Counted from the stretch's first letter, positions 50,497-58,362 are shown. The stretch: 64,000 nt of DNA from Candidatus Promineofilum glycogenicum (GCA_016707605.1 JADJHJ010000011.1:210103-274102); one strand, 5' to 3'. Program-made: numbers and translations. Notes: generated from the sequence alone by a model not told the origin.

Positions 50497-50922
50497 ATGA
50501 GATTCATCACCCTCCTCTTCCTGCTACTGCTCCTGGCCGCCTGCGGCGGGGCTGATGCCACCGGCGGGAGCGAGGCCGCAGCCTCGTCTCCAACACTGTC
50601 GCTGGCGGCAACCTCGCTGCCTCTGGGTGACGTGCCCAACGGCCAGATCGTCGAGCGCGACGTCGTCGTGACCAACAGCGGCGGCGCGCCGCTGGTCATC
50701 GAGTCGCTGACTACGTCCTGCGGCTGCACCACGGCCAAGCTCGACACCATGACCATCGCCCCCAACGCCACGGCCACGCTCCACATCGCCTTCGACGCCG
50801 GCGCCCACGGCCCCGATCTGCGCGGCGAGCTGCTGCGGCAGGTCATGCTGGTCACCAACGACCCGGCGCGGCCGGAAACGATTGTCGAACTGACGGCCAA
50901 CATCACCGACCCCGCCTCTTGA
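50497..50922 (+). CDS. DUF1573 lipoprotein
   Basis: 141 residues. The signal MRFITLLFLLLLLAAC puts the lipidated Cys at 16. A DUF1573 domain follows, with PLGDVPNGQIVERDVVVTNS and SLTTSCGCTTAKLDTM (Cys75, Cys77). It is a shorter version of the first gene of the operon, lipid-anchored rather than membrane-spanning. The arrangement (DUF1573, PCYCGC, DUF1573) suggests a shared extracytoplasmic complex, possibly metal- or redox-linked; this is inference. Confidence 0.87.
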   Translation: MRFITLLFLLLLLAACGGADATGGSEAAASSPTLSLAATSLPLGDVPNGQIVERDVVVTNSGGAPLVIESLTTSCGCTTAKLDTMTIAPNATATLHIAFDAGAHGPDLRGELLRQVMLVTNDPARPETIVELTANITDPAS

Positions 50923-50930
50923 TTCAGACC

Positions 50931-51001
50931 TCACGCAAAGACGCAAAGAACGCCAAGCTCAGAATTCTGAGCTTGGCGTTCTCTGCGTCTTTGCGTGAGA
51001 T
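50931..51001. repeat. Repeat family C copy
   Basis: TCACGCAAAGACGCAAAGAA is inverted as GCGTTCTCTGCGTCTTTGCG. It lies between the DUF1573 operon and the glycosidase gene; TATACT at 51011-51016 may serve as a -10 box for the latter. Confidence 0.85.
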
Positions 51002-51025
51002 TTCTTCTGTTATACTATCTGCACG

Positions 51026-53134
51026 ATGAACCGGAAAAACCTCGCCCTCCTGTTCGTGGCGCTGGCGGCATTGGCCGCGCTCGCCGCCCGGCCGACGGCC
51101 GCTCAGCCCACGCCGCCGGCCATCCAGCGCGGCTACTCCTTCGCCGCCTGGTGGAGCGGCATCTACAGCGACCCCAACGCCGACCGCGCCCTGGCCGAAC
51201 TGGCCGATATGGGCGTCGGCTGGGTCAGCATCGTCGTCACCCAGTACCAGGACACCGTCCACAGCACGGCCATCGCCCCCACCGAGGGCACGCCGACCGA
51301 CGCCGACGTGCGCCACGCCATTCGCGCCGCCCACGCCGAGGGGCTGAACGTCATGCTCAAGCCCCACGTCGATTTGTGGAACGACCCCAACCACTGGCGC
51401 GGCGAGATCGGCCCCAACTTCACCACGGCGCAATGGAACACCTGGTTCGCCTCCTACACGGCGATGATCACCCACTACGCCCAACTGGCGGCCGAAGAGG
51501 GCGTCGAGCAGTTCTCCGTCGGCACGGAACTGAACAGCACCACAGGCCGCGAAGCGCAGTGGCGGGCGGTCATCGCCGCCGTGGGTGCGGAGTTCGACGG
51601 GACGCTGACCTATGCCGGCGACTGGACCAACGCCCTGCTCGTGCCGTGGTGGGACGCGCTCGACCTGATCGGCGTCGACGCCTACTACCGCTTGGCCGAC
51701 GACGGCAACAACAGCCCCACCGCCGACGAAATCGCGGAGAAGTGGCAGCCGGTGCTGGCTGATCTGGCCGGGCTGAGCGCGGCTGAGGGGGACAAGCCGA
51801 TCCTCTTCACCGAGATCGGCTACCGCAGCCAGAACGGCGCGGCGCAACACCCGTGGGATTGGGAGAGCGGCGGCGCGGTCGATCTGGCCGAGCAGGCGCT
51901 GCTCTACCAGGTGGCCTTCGAGCAGGTCAGCGATGAGCCGTGGTTCGCCGGCTTCTACTGGTGGAGTTGGGACGCCGTGCCCTATCAGGGCGGCGTGTGC
52001 GACAACGGCTACACCGTCCACGACAAGCCGGCCGAAGACGTGGTGCGCCAGTGGTACGGCGCACCGCCGCGCGACACGACCCCGCCGCCGCCGCCGGTCG
52101 AGGCGGTGGCTCTGCCCATCTACGGCGACGCGCCGGCCGCCGGCTGGGAGAACTGGTCGTGGCAGGCGACGGTCAACTTCAACCAGTCGGCCCAGGTGCA
52201 GAGCGGGACGAAAGCGATCCTGGTGGACGCGCAGAGTTGGGGGGCGCTGTCGCTCCATTACGAGAGTCTAGAAACCGAGTTTCTCGGAAGAAACTCGGTT
52301 TCTACAGCGCCATACGACAGTCTAGAAACCGAGTTTCTCGGAAGAAACTCGGTTTCTACGGCGCCATACTACTATCTATCGTTCTACCTGCGGCAAGCCG
52401 CGGTGACGAACGCGCTGATCGTCTACGCCCAGGACGAGAATGGCGACGAACTGCTTGACGCGCCGGCGGCCGACTGCCGCTACGTTGGCGGCACGCCGCT
52501 GCCGGCCAACACCTGGCGGCGCGTGCTCATCCCCCTGGCCGATTTGGGCGCGGCCGATGGCCACATCAGCCAGTTGACCTTCGTCAACACCGGCGACGCC
52601 AGCCTGCGCTTCTGGATCGACGACCTGCGCCTCGTCGCCGCCGACGAGTCGGCCTACCTGCCTATCGTCCTGTCACCAACCGACGACGCCTACGTCCAGT
52701 CGAACAGCCCCAACGGCAAGTTCGGTAGCAAGCCGGCGTTGCGGGTGCGCGACGCGGCGGCCGACAACCTCAGCTACCTCAAGTTCGACGTGACCGGGCT
52801 GAGCGGGCCGCCGAGTTCGGCCACGCTGCGCCTCTACGTCAGCGACGCCGGGCCGGACGGCGGCGCGGTCTACAGCGTCGCCAACACCTACCGCGCCAGC
52901 GCCGCGCCGTGGACGGAGGCAGGGCTGCGCTGGGGCAACGCGCCGGCGATCGGCGGGGCGGCGCTCGACGCGGCCGGGGCGGTGGCGCGCAAGGCCTGGG
53001 TGGAGTGGGACGTGACGGCGGCCGTGGGCGGCAACGGGCCGGTCAGCTTCGCCCTGCGCAATGCCTCGGCCAACGTCGTCGCCTACAACAGCAGCGAGGG
53101 GGCGCGCCCGCCGGAACTGGTGATTGAGCGATAA
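51026..53134 (+). CDS. Secreted GH113-like glycosidase with CBM-like and DNRLRE domains, carrying in-frame repeats
   Basis: 702 residues with a signal peptide (ALLFVALAALAALAARPTAA). The catalytic (beta/alpha)8 barrel (about 35-350) has Glu168 in FSVGTELN as acid/base and Glu263 in LFTEIGY as nucleophile, resembling GH113 beta-mannanases. A carbohydrate-binding-like jelly roll (about 370-552) follows, then ESAYLPIVLS, an internal copy of the C-terminal tail motif, and a DNRLRE domain (TDDAYVQSNSPNGKFGSKPA). Residues about 414-449 are two 54-base copies of the CCGAGTTTCTCGG palindrome in frame (52265-52372), interrupting the CBM-like part. Substrate mannan is inferred. Confidence 0.84.
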   Translation: MNRKNLALLFVALAALAALAARPTAAQPTPPAIQRGYSFAAWWSGIYSDPNADRALAELADMGVGWVSIVVTQYQDTVHSTAIAPTEGTPTDADVRHAIRAAHAEGLNVMLKPHVDLWNDPNHWRGEIGPNFTTAQWNTWFASYTAMITHYAQLAAEEGVEQFSVGTELNSTTGREAQWRAVIAAVGAEFDGTLTYAGDWTNALLVPWWDALDLIGVDAYYRLADDGNNSPTADEIAEKWQPVLADLAGLSAAEGDKPILFTEIGYRSQNGAAQHPWDWESGGAVDLAEQALLYQVAFEQVSDEPWFAGFYWWSWDAVPYQGGVCDNGYTVHDKPAEDVVRQWYGAPPRDTTPPPPPVEAVALPIYGDAPAAGWENWSWQATVNFNQSAQVQSGTKAILVDAQSWGALSLHYESLETEFLGRNSVSTAPYDSLETEFLGRNSVSTAPYYYLSFYLRQAAVTNALIVYAQDENGDELLDAPAADCRYVGGTPLPANTWRRVLIPLADLGAADGHISQLTFVNTGDASLRFWIDDLRLVAADESAYLPIVLSPTDDAYVQSNSPNGKFGSKPALRVRDAAADNLSYLKFDVTGLSGPPSSATLRLYVSDAGPDGGAVYSVANTYRASAAPWTEAGLRWGNAPAIGGAALDAAGAVARKAWVEWDVTAAVGGNGPVSFALRNASANVVAYNSSEGARPPELVIER
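52265..52372. repeat. Two tandem in-frame copies of the RAYT-associated palindrome inside the glycosidase gene
   Basis: AGAAACCGAGTTTCTCGGAA and AACTCGGTTTCT form the arms, followed by ACAGCGCCATACGAC. The 54-base unit occurs twice, and each copy adds 18 residues (SLETEFLGRNSVSTAPY). The same palindrome flanks the RAYT gene at 62.4-63.2 kb. Confidence 0.92.
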
Positions 53135-53141
53135 GAGAAAG

Positions 53142-53209
53142 TCTCACGCCAAGACGCCAAGCACGCAAAGCTCAAAAAGCTTTGCGTGCTTGGCGTCTTT
53201 GCGTGAGAT
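53142..53209. repeat. Repeat family C copy
   Basis: TCTCACGCCAAGACGCCAAG is inverted as GCGTGCTTGGCGTCTTTGCG around AAAGCTCAAAAAGCTTT. It lies immediately upstream of the DUF1801 gene. Confidence 0.87.
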
Positions 53210-53235
53210 TTCTTTATAACATAAGGAGAACCCCA

Positions 53236-53646
53236 ATGGCCGAGAATAAGACCAAACCCACCGACGCCAGCGTTGAAGAGTTCCTGAACGCCGTGCCCGA
53301 CGAGAGGAAGCGGGCCGATTCCTTCCGGCTGGTGGAGATCATGCGCGAGATCACGGGCGAGGAGCCGGTGATGTGGGGCGACAGCATTGTCGGCTTCGGC
53401 AGCTATCATTACAAGTACGCCAGCGGCCGCGAGGGCGACCAGGGGCTGACCGGCTTCTCGCCGCGCAAGGCCAGTCTGACGATCTACATCACCCCCGGCT
53501 TCGACCGCTACGGCGATCTGCTGGGCCGGCTGGGCAAGTTCACCACCAGCAAGGTGTGCCTCTACGTCAAGCGCCTGTCGGACGTGGATGAGGCGGTGCT
53601 TCGAGAGCTGATCCGCGATTCGGTGGAGGTCATGCGCGCCTCTTAG
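53236..53646 (+). CDS. DUF1801-domain protein
   Basis: 136 residues, with VEEFLNAVPDERKRADSFRL, MWGDSIVGFGSYHYKYASGR and YVKRLSDVDEAVLRELIRDS, the DUF1801 (YdhG-like) signature. The family has no established activity. The ATG follows ATAAGGAGAA. It ends exactly at the start of a family F repeat. Confidence 0.87.
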   Translation: MAENKTKPTDASVEEFLNAVPDERKRADSFRLVEIMREITGEEPVMWGDSIVGFGSYHYKYASGREGDQGLTGFSPRKASLTIYITPGFDRYGDLLGRLGKFTTSKVCLYVKRLSDVDEAVLRELIRDSVEVMRAS

Positions 53647-53762
53647 TGCGTCGCACTTTCTGGAGTGCGTCGCACTTTCCGCAGTGCGTCGCACTTTCTG
53701 GGCGCGCCGAGTGCGACGCACTTCGGAAAGTGCGAATGCACCAAAAAGGTGCGATGCACCGG
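53645..53762. repeat. Repeat family F copy
   Basis: GTGCGTCGCACTTTCTGGA and GTGCGTCGCACTTTCCGCA words are followed by the inverted AAAGTGCGAATGCACC and GGTGCGATGCACC. It lies between the DUF1801 and isochorismatase genes. Confidence 0.88.
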
Positions 53763-53770
53763 GAACGAAT

Positions 53771-54259
53771 ATGAACACCGCCCTCGTCATCCTCGACGCC
53801 CAGAACGACTTCTTCGCCGCCGGCAACCCTAACCTACCGGCGTTCGAGGCCGCGGCCGAGGTCATCAACGCCGCCATTGCCCGCTTCCGCACCGCCGGGG
53901 GCGGGCCGATCTTCGTCCAGCACACCTCGGAGCGCAAGCCGGCCGGCAGCCAGCGCTGGGCCATCAACGAGCGCTTCGACTGCCGCCCTATCGACGTGCG
54001 CTTCAACAAGACGACGGAGAACGCCTTCTGGAACACCGGCCTCGATGCGCTGCTGCGCTCGCAGCGGGTGGGGCTGGTCGTCGTGGCCGGGTTCGTGTCG
54101 GAGCGCTGCATGCTGTCGACGGTGCGCGGCGCGGTCGAACGGGGGTACGAGGCGGCGCTGCTGGAGGGGGGCATCGCCGGCTTCGACGACCGTTATACGC
54201 AGTTCGTGCTGGAGATTTCGCCGCGCGTCTCGGTCGATGCGTTGCGGGCCAGGACATAG
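53771..54259 (+). CDS. Isochorismatase-family cysteine hydrolase
   Basis: 162 residues. The catalytic triad of the family is visible: Asp9 in ALVILDAQNDFF, Lys80 in FNKTTENAF and Cys113 in GFVSERCMLSTV. The fold covers isochorismatases, nicotinamidases and carbamoylases. The nicotinamidase metal-binding DxH triad is not evident, so a nicotinamidase role is not claimed. It starts nine bases after a family F repeat. Confidence 0.9.
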   Translation: MNTALVILDAQNDFFAAGNPNLPAFEAAAEVINAAIARFRTAGGGPIFVQHTSERKPAGSQRWAINERFDCRPIDVRFNKTTENAFWNTGLDALLRSQRVGLVVVAGFVSERCMLSTVRGAVERGYEAALLEGGIAGFDDRYTQFVLEISPRVSVDALRART

Positions 54260-54261
54260 AA

Positions 54262-54412
54262 AAGAGAACTACAGATTACACACGGCTCCGACGGGAGGAG
54301 GATCGGAGGGGATTGGGCGATTTGAAAGAGAATCTCACGCAGGAGAGCGCCAAGCCCGCAAAGAATATCTTCTTGGCGTTTCTGGCGTCGGTCTTTGCGG
54401 GGTCCTCCTTCT
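54262..54412. repeat. Degenerate remnants of repeat families E and C
   Basis: AACTACAGATTACACACGG (family E) and CTCACGCAGGAGAGCGCCAAG with TTGGCGTTTCTGGCGTCGG (family C) are recognisable but carry indels. They fill the gap upstream of the DUF6176 gene. Confidence 0.6.
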
Positions 54413-54445
54413 GCCTCCCCATCTGGGATTGATAAGGAGGAACGT

Positions 54446-54856
54446 ATGCGCGTGGAGTTGACCCGTGTTCGCGTGAAGCCGGGCAAGTCGGGCCGGGTGG
54501 ATGAGTGGCTGGCCATGCTCAACAGCCGCATGGACGAAGTGAAGGAGACGCTCGTCCGCGAGGAGATGCACGTCGAGGTCATCTTCCGCGAGATCAGCGG
54601 CGAGGATGAGTTCCTGTACTGGTTCTCTATCCAGGGCGAGGCGGGGGCGCACGTCAACACCTCTCCCCACCCGCTCGACCACGACCACATCGCCTTCCAT
54701 GAGGAGTGCATCGACCACGACTACGGCGGCCGCGACGCCCAGGCGCAGGTCATCATCCTGCCCGACGCCGTGGCGGCGATGCTGGGCTGGGCCAACCCGG
54801 CGGCCGATGCGATGCCGTTCGAGCGGCGGGAGATCATTCACCGCAGACCGGGGTGA
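54446..54856 (+). CDS. DUF6176-family protein
   Basis: 136 residues, with RVELTRVRVKPGKSGRVDEW, AMLNSRMDEVKETLVREEMH and FLYWFSIQGEAGAHVNTSPH, the DUF6176 pattern: a dimeric alpha/beta-barrel-like fold. Function unknown. The ATG follows AAGGAGGAACGT, a strong ribosome site. Confidence 0.8.
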   Translation: MRVELTRVRVKPGKSGRVDEWLAMLNSRMDEVKETLVREEMHVEVIFREISGEDEFLYWFSIQGEAGAHVNTSPHPLDHDHIAFHEECIDHDYGGRDAQAQVIILPDAVAAMLGWANPAADAMPFERREIIHRRPG

Positions 54857-54859
54857 AGG

Positions 54860-54915
54860 GCAGGGGAGCAGGGGTGATAGAGATCACCCCGGCTCCCCTG
54901 CCCCCTGCCCTTCCG
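54860..54915. terminator. Bidirectional terminator-like hairpin
   Basis: GGGCAGGGGAGCAGGGGTGA and its inverse TCACCCCGGCTCCCCTGCCC pair around TAGAGA. It lies between the convergent DUF6176 and ABC permease genes, with no T-run, and could also be a repeat family of its own. Confidence 0.6.
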
Positions 54916-54916
54916 G

Positions 54917-55758
54917 CTAGGCTCGACGCAATCCGCGCAACGACCAACTCCGCTCGCCGCCAACGCGGATGTCGCGGCGCAGGAAGAGCCACCAGGCCAG
55001 CGCCAACAGGGCCACGGCGCTGCCCTTGAGCGCCAGCAGCGGCCCCCACGCCAGGGCCACAATCGCCTCGCCGCCCTGGAAGAGCGCCCAGGGGGTCAGG
55101 TCGAGGGCCAGTTGCAGGTTGTCGTTCAGCGCCGCCAGCCCCGACAGCAGCCAGTTGCCCACCAGCAGCGCCCCGGCGGTCGTGGCCGCCAGCCGCGCCG
55201 AGGGCAGCACCATGCTGAGCAGCAGGGCCAGCGCGCCGAACAACCCCAACATCGCCCACATGGGCAGGTAGCCCAGCAGCAGGTTGACGGCCGAGACGTC
55301 GAAGTCGGTAAACGGCAGCGTGACCGCCCAGCCCAGCCAGGCCAGCAGCAGGATCAGCCCCGTGGCCACCATCAGGGCCAGCCAGCGCCCCCAGAACAGG
55401 GCCGTGCGGCCGACGGGGTGGGCCAGGGCCAGGTCGAGCGTGCCGCGCTCTTCGTCGCCGGCCAGCAGCCCGGCGGCGGCCGAGCAGACGAAGATGCCGA
55501 CGATGAGCGGCATGTAGCTGGCGTAGTAGACGCCGAAGTAGCCCTGGGGCGTGTTCATGGTCATCACGTCGCCGAAGAAGGCCATGAGCGCCGGCGGGTA
55601 GCTGGCCAGCATCTCTTCCAGGCCGACGATGGTCTGGACAGAGTTGAATAGATGCCCCCCATCAGCAGCCCATAGAGCGCCAGCCCAATGCCCCAGCCGA
55701 TCACCTGCCCCCGCAGGCGGCGCAGGGTGTGGCTGAACTCTGTCATGAATGCTTGCAT
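54917..55758 (-). pseudogene. ABC-2-type transporter permease, frameshifted
   Basis: The start (55758, MQAFMTEFSHTLRRLRGQVI to GGIYSTLS) and the rest (VQTIVGLEEMLASYPPALMA, then about five membrane segments to SLRGLRRA) are in different frames, joining near 55638-55650. One missing base in ATTCAACTCTGTCC restores a single permease of about 280 residues with an ABC-2 fold (GLLAGDEERGTLDLALAHPV). It lies downstream of its ATPase. A sequencing error is as likely as true loss. Confidence 0.78.
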
Positions 55759-55767
55759 ACTTCCTCC

Positions 55768-55827
55768 GGGGAACCAGGGATTAGGGATTAGGGGAAGAGC
55801 GCTCTTTCCCTAATCCCTAATCCCTAA
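55768..55827. repeat. Inverted repeat (TTAGGGATTAGGG type), second copy
   Basis: GGGATTAGGGATTAGGGGAA is inverted as TTTCCCTAATCCCTAATCCC. It lies between the ATPase and permease genes of one transporter and supplies the end of the ATPase gene. Confidence 0.83.
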
Positions 55828-56717
55828 TTCTCCACGTAGTGTGTCAGAAAGACCTCTTCCAGCGTCGGCCGCTCCGTCTCCAGGTCAATGACCGGGTAGG
55901 CGGCCAGGGCCTTGATCAGCGCGTCCATCTCCCCCTCGACCTGCACCAACAGGTTCGCTCCGTCGCGCTGGATGTCGGTGGCGTTCAGCACGCCGACCAG
56001 CGCCCCCTCCGGCAGCGGTTCGCGCAGGCGCACGCGCACCCGCCGCACCGACCGCCGCAGCAGGTCGTGGGGGTCAAGCGTCTCGGCGATGCGCCCGTCG
56101 CGGATGATGGCCACGCGCTCGGCGATAGCCTCCACTTCGCTGATGATGTGGGACGAGAAGAAGACGGTCGCCCCGCCGGCCTGCGCCTCGCCCAGCAGGC
56201 GGTAGACCTCCTGCTGCATCAGCGGGTCGAGGCCGGAGGTCGGCTCGTCGAGCAGCAGCAGCTCCGGCCGCGCCATGAGGGCCTGGACGACGCCGACCTT
56301 CTGCTTGTTGCCCTTGGACATGTTCTTGATCGGGGCGCGCAGGTCGAGTTGCAGCCGCCCGGCCAACTCGCGCACGAACGCCCACTCGACGCCGCCGCGC
56401 AACTGGGCGAAGTAGCGCAGGGCGCGCTCGGCCGTCTGGTTCGGCTCGATGCTCAGTTCGCCGGGCAGGTAGCCGACGCGGGCGCGGACGGCCACGGCGT
56501 CGGCCCGCGGGTCGAGGCCCAGCACGCGGGCCTGGCCGCCGTCGGGGCGGATGAGGTCGAGCAAGCAGCGGATGGTGGTCGTCTTGCCCGCGCCATTGGG
56601 GCCTAGGAAGCCGAAGAGTTCGCCGCGGCCGACTTCCAGATCGACGCCGCGCAGGGCAGCGACGTTGCCATAAGCTTTGGTCAGGCCGTGGATGGAGAGG
56701 GCGGGTTGAGTGGCCAA
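55824..56717 (-). CDS. ABC transporter ATP-binding protein
   Basis: 297 residues from a TTG start preceded by GAGGTACACA. Walker A is GPNGAGKTT (39-47), the signature region is NMSKGNKQK, Walker B LLLLDEPTSGLDP, and the switch His is in FFSSHIISEVEA. The C-terminal extension (LETERPTLEEVFLTHYVEN) matches multidrug or lantibiotic-type exporters. It forms a transporter with the frameshifted permease downstream. Confidence 0.93.
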   Translation of the reverse strand: MATQPALSIHGLTKAYGNVAALRGVDLEVGRGELFGFLGPNGAGKTTTIRCLLDLIRPDGGQARVLGLDPRADAVAVRARVGYLPGELSIEPNQTAERALRYFAQLRGGVEWAFVRELAGRLQLDLRAPIKNMSKGNKQKVGVVQALMARPELLLLDEPTSGLDPLMQQEVYRLLGEAQAGGATVFFSSHIISEVEAIAERVAIIRDGRIAETLDPHDLLRRSVRRVRVRLREPLPEGALVGVLNATDIQRDGANLLVQVEGEMDALIKALAAYPVIDLETERPTLEEVFLTHYVEN

Positions 56718-56819
56718 TGTGTACCTCGCTTGTTGGTGGTGATGATATGCCCATTTGCGGCGCGCGTCACCCATTTTGCGTGGGGGCCGCGTCGGCAGGG
56801 GCGAGACAATGCGGCCATC

Positions 56820-56945
56820 CATGCCGTGTTGACGTTCTTCGAGGCGGCCCTGTCGGTGTTCATCGTCGTCATGACCTTCAACACCGTCGATCTGGTGCTG
56901 CTCGACTGGCTGCTGGTGGAGCGGCCGCTTCGGCACGGGACTGTC
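56820..56945 (+). pseudogene. Fragment of a membrane protein gene
   Basis: A plus-strand segment reads VLTFFEAALSVFIVVMTFNT and VDLVLLDWLLVERPLRHG, two membrane-type stretches with natural composition. There is no start codon, and repeat DNA (GGGGCGAGACAATGCGGCC) abuts its 5' side. It looks like the middle or end of a lost integral membrane protein. Nothing else gene-like was seen in 56718-57053. Confidence 0.35.
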
Positions 56946-56993
56946 GCTGGCGGCGGCGGGGGTCGTGGGTGGGGGGTTTGCGTTAGTAAGCTA

Positions 56994-57055
56994 AGGATGA
57001 GGGATGAAGGATGAGGGATGAGCCATTCATCCCTCATCCTTCATCCCTCATCCTT
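56994..57055. repeat. Inverted repeat (AAGGATGAGGGATGAAGG type)
   Basis: GGATGAGGGATGAAGGATGA pairs with TCATCCCTCATCCTTCATCC around GGGATGAGCCAT. A related copy lies within the repeat block at 49108. Confidence 0.82.
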
Positions 57056-57740
57056 AGTTGCTGCCTCCCGACGGCCGCGGCAACTTCGGGATCAGCCAAC
57101 TGAGGAACTGGTCGCTGGAGCGGGTCTGGGCCAGGACGCGGCCGGGGCCGGTCAGGTCGACCACCAGCCCTTCGCCGCTGAACAGGGTCGATTTGATGCC
57201 GCCGATCTTGCGCACCTGGAAGCCGATGTCGGCGGTGAAGGATACCAGGTGGCCGGTGTCGATGGTGATCGTCTCGCCGGCGGCCAGGTTCATCTCGTGG
57301 ATGGCCCCGTAGGACGACAGCAGCAGCGGCCCGCTGCCCTGGGCGCGCAGCATGATCAGCCCTTCGCCGGCGAAGAACGTCTTGGCCCCGCTCCATTCGG
57401 TGTCGGTGGTGATGCTCATGGCCGAGGCCAGGTAGGAGCCGGACTGGACGAGCAGCGTCTCGTCGTGCAGGTCGAGCACCATCAGGTCGCCGGGCAGGGG
57501 CGGGGCCACGGCCAGACGGCCGCCGCCGGCCGGAGCCTGGTAGGTGTTCTGGAAGAAGCTCTCGCCGCCGAAGAGGGAGCGGCCGATGGACTTGAAGAAG
57601 CCGCCGGTGGCCGCCGTCTCCAGGGTGATGCCCTGGGACATGCTGACCATCGAGGCCGCTTCGACGCGCACCTGTTCGTTGGCCTCCAGGTTGATGATGC
57701 CCAGCGAGAAGGCGGGGCGGTAGAGGAGTTCGATTTGCAT
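57054..57740 (-). CDS. AIM24/TIGR00266-family protein
   Basis: 228 residues, with IINLEANEQVRVEAASMVSM, GGFFKSIGRSLFGGESFFQN, GLIMLRAQGSGPLLLSSYGA and DTGHLVSFTADIGFQVRKIG. This is the AIM24 beta-trefoil-like fold (tryptophan RNA-binding attenuator-like). The function in bacteria is unknown; eukaryotic AIM24 is mitochondrial. The ATG in MQIELLYRPAF follows CAGGAGAAACGAA. Confidence 0.9.
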   Translation of the reverse strand: MQIELLYRPAFSLGIINLEANEQVRVEAASMVSMSQGITLETAATGGFFKSIGRSLFGGESFFQNTYQAPAGGGRLAVAPPLPGDLMVLDLHDETLLVQSGSYLASAMSITTDTEWSGAKTFFAGEGLIMLRAQGSGPLLLSSYGAIHEMNLAAGETITIDTGHLVSFTADIGFQVRKIGGIKSTLFSGEGLVVDLTGPGRVLAQTRSSDQFLSWLIPKLPRPSGGSN

Positions 57741-57829
57741 GGGTTCGTTTCTCCTGTTGGCCGGTCAACGCGTTGGCCGGCCGCTATGGACGGACTATGG
57801 TGGGATGATAGCAAAAAAGAGCGACGCGG

Positions 57830-58035
57830 AGAAACGCGGCGGGTGGCGGGTGGCGGGTGGCGAGTGGCGCATGGTGGAGTGCGCATCCTCAGATGCGGAC
57901 GGGCGGGCCGAGGCGCGCACCTGAGGATGCGCACTCTGCGGGCGGGGTGGGCGGGGCAGGGCGCGGGGCGGTGTTCGCAGCCTCAGATGTGGACGGACGG
58001 GCGGGGCGGGGGGCGCGCATCTGGGCTGCGGGTGA
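57830..58035. repeat. GC-rich low-complexity and inverted repeats in a 350-base gap
   Basis: Tandem GGGTGGC words (57838-57865), then GTGCGCATCCTCAGATGCG with its inverse CGCGCACCTGAGGATGCGCA, then a degenerate second pair with CAGCCTCAGATGTGGACGG. No gene was seen between 57741 and 58092. Confidence 0.7.
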
Positions 58036-58058
58036 TGCGAGCGGCAATTCACGCGCTC

Positions 58059-58087
58059 TTGCTTATATGTATCATTATACATACAAT
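58059..58087 (+). promoter_or_regulatory. Promoter and overlapping operator of the brnT-brnA pair
   Basis: TTGCTT (58059-58064), a 17-base spacer and TACAAT (58082-58087). A perfect inverted repeat TATGTATCATTATACATA (58066-58083) fills the spacer between the boxes, the classic place for autorepression by the antitoxin. The -10 ends five bases before the ATG, so the mRNA would be leaderless. Confidence 0.65.
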
Positions 58088-58092
58088 GGCAT

Positions 58093-58362
58093 ATGCGCTT
58101 CACCTGGCACGAACCCAAGAGGCAGCTCACCCTGCAGAAGCGTGGGCTGGATTTTGCCGAGGCCGAGCGACTCTTTGACGGGCCGACGTTGACGTTCGAG
58201 GACGAGCGGCGGGACTACGGCGAGCGGCGCTGGGTGACGATGGGGCTGCTAGGCGAGAAAGTGATCGTCATCGTCCACACCGAAACCGAAGACGAAATCC
58301 GCGTCATTTCCATGCGCGAGGCGGAAAAAGATGAACAACTCCTATTCTTCGCCAACCTTTGA
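58093..58362 (+). CDS. brnT: BrnT-family toxin (RelE-like fold)
   Basis: 89 residues, with FTWHEPKRQLTLQKRGLDFA, EAERLFDGPTLTFEDERRDY, GERRWVTMGLLGEKVIVIVH and DEIRVISMREAEKDEQ, the BrnT (DUF497) signature. BrnT is a ribonuclease-type toxin neutralised by BrnA. There is no Shine-Dalgarno, and the promoter position implies leaderless translation. It overlaps the antitoxin gene by 32 bases. Confidence 0.92.
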   Translation: MRFTWHEPKRQLTLQKRGLDFAEAERLFDGPTLTFEDERRDYGERRWVTMGLLGEKVIVIVHTETEDEIRVISMREAEKDEQLLFFANL

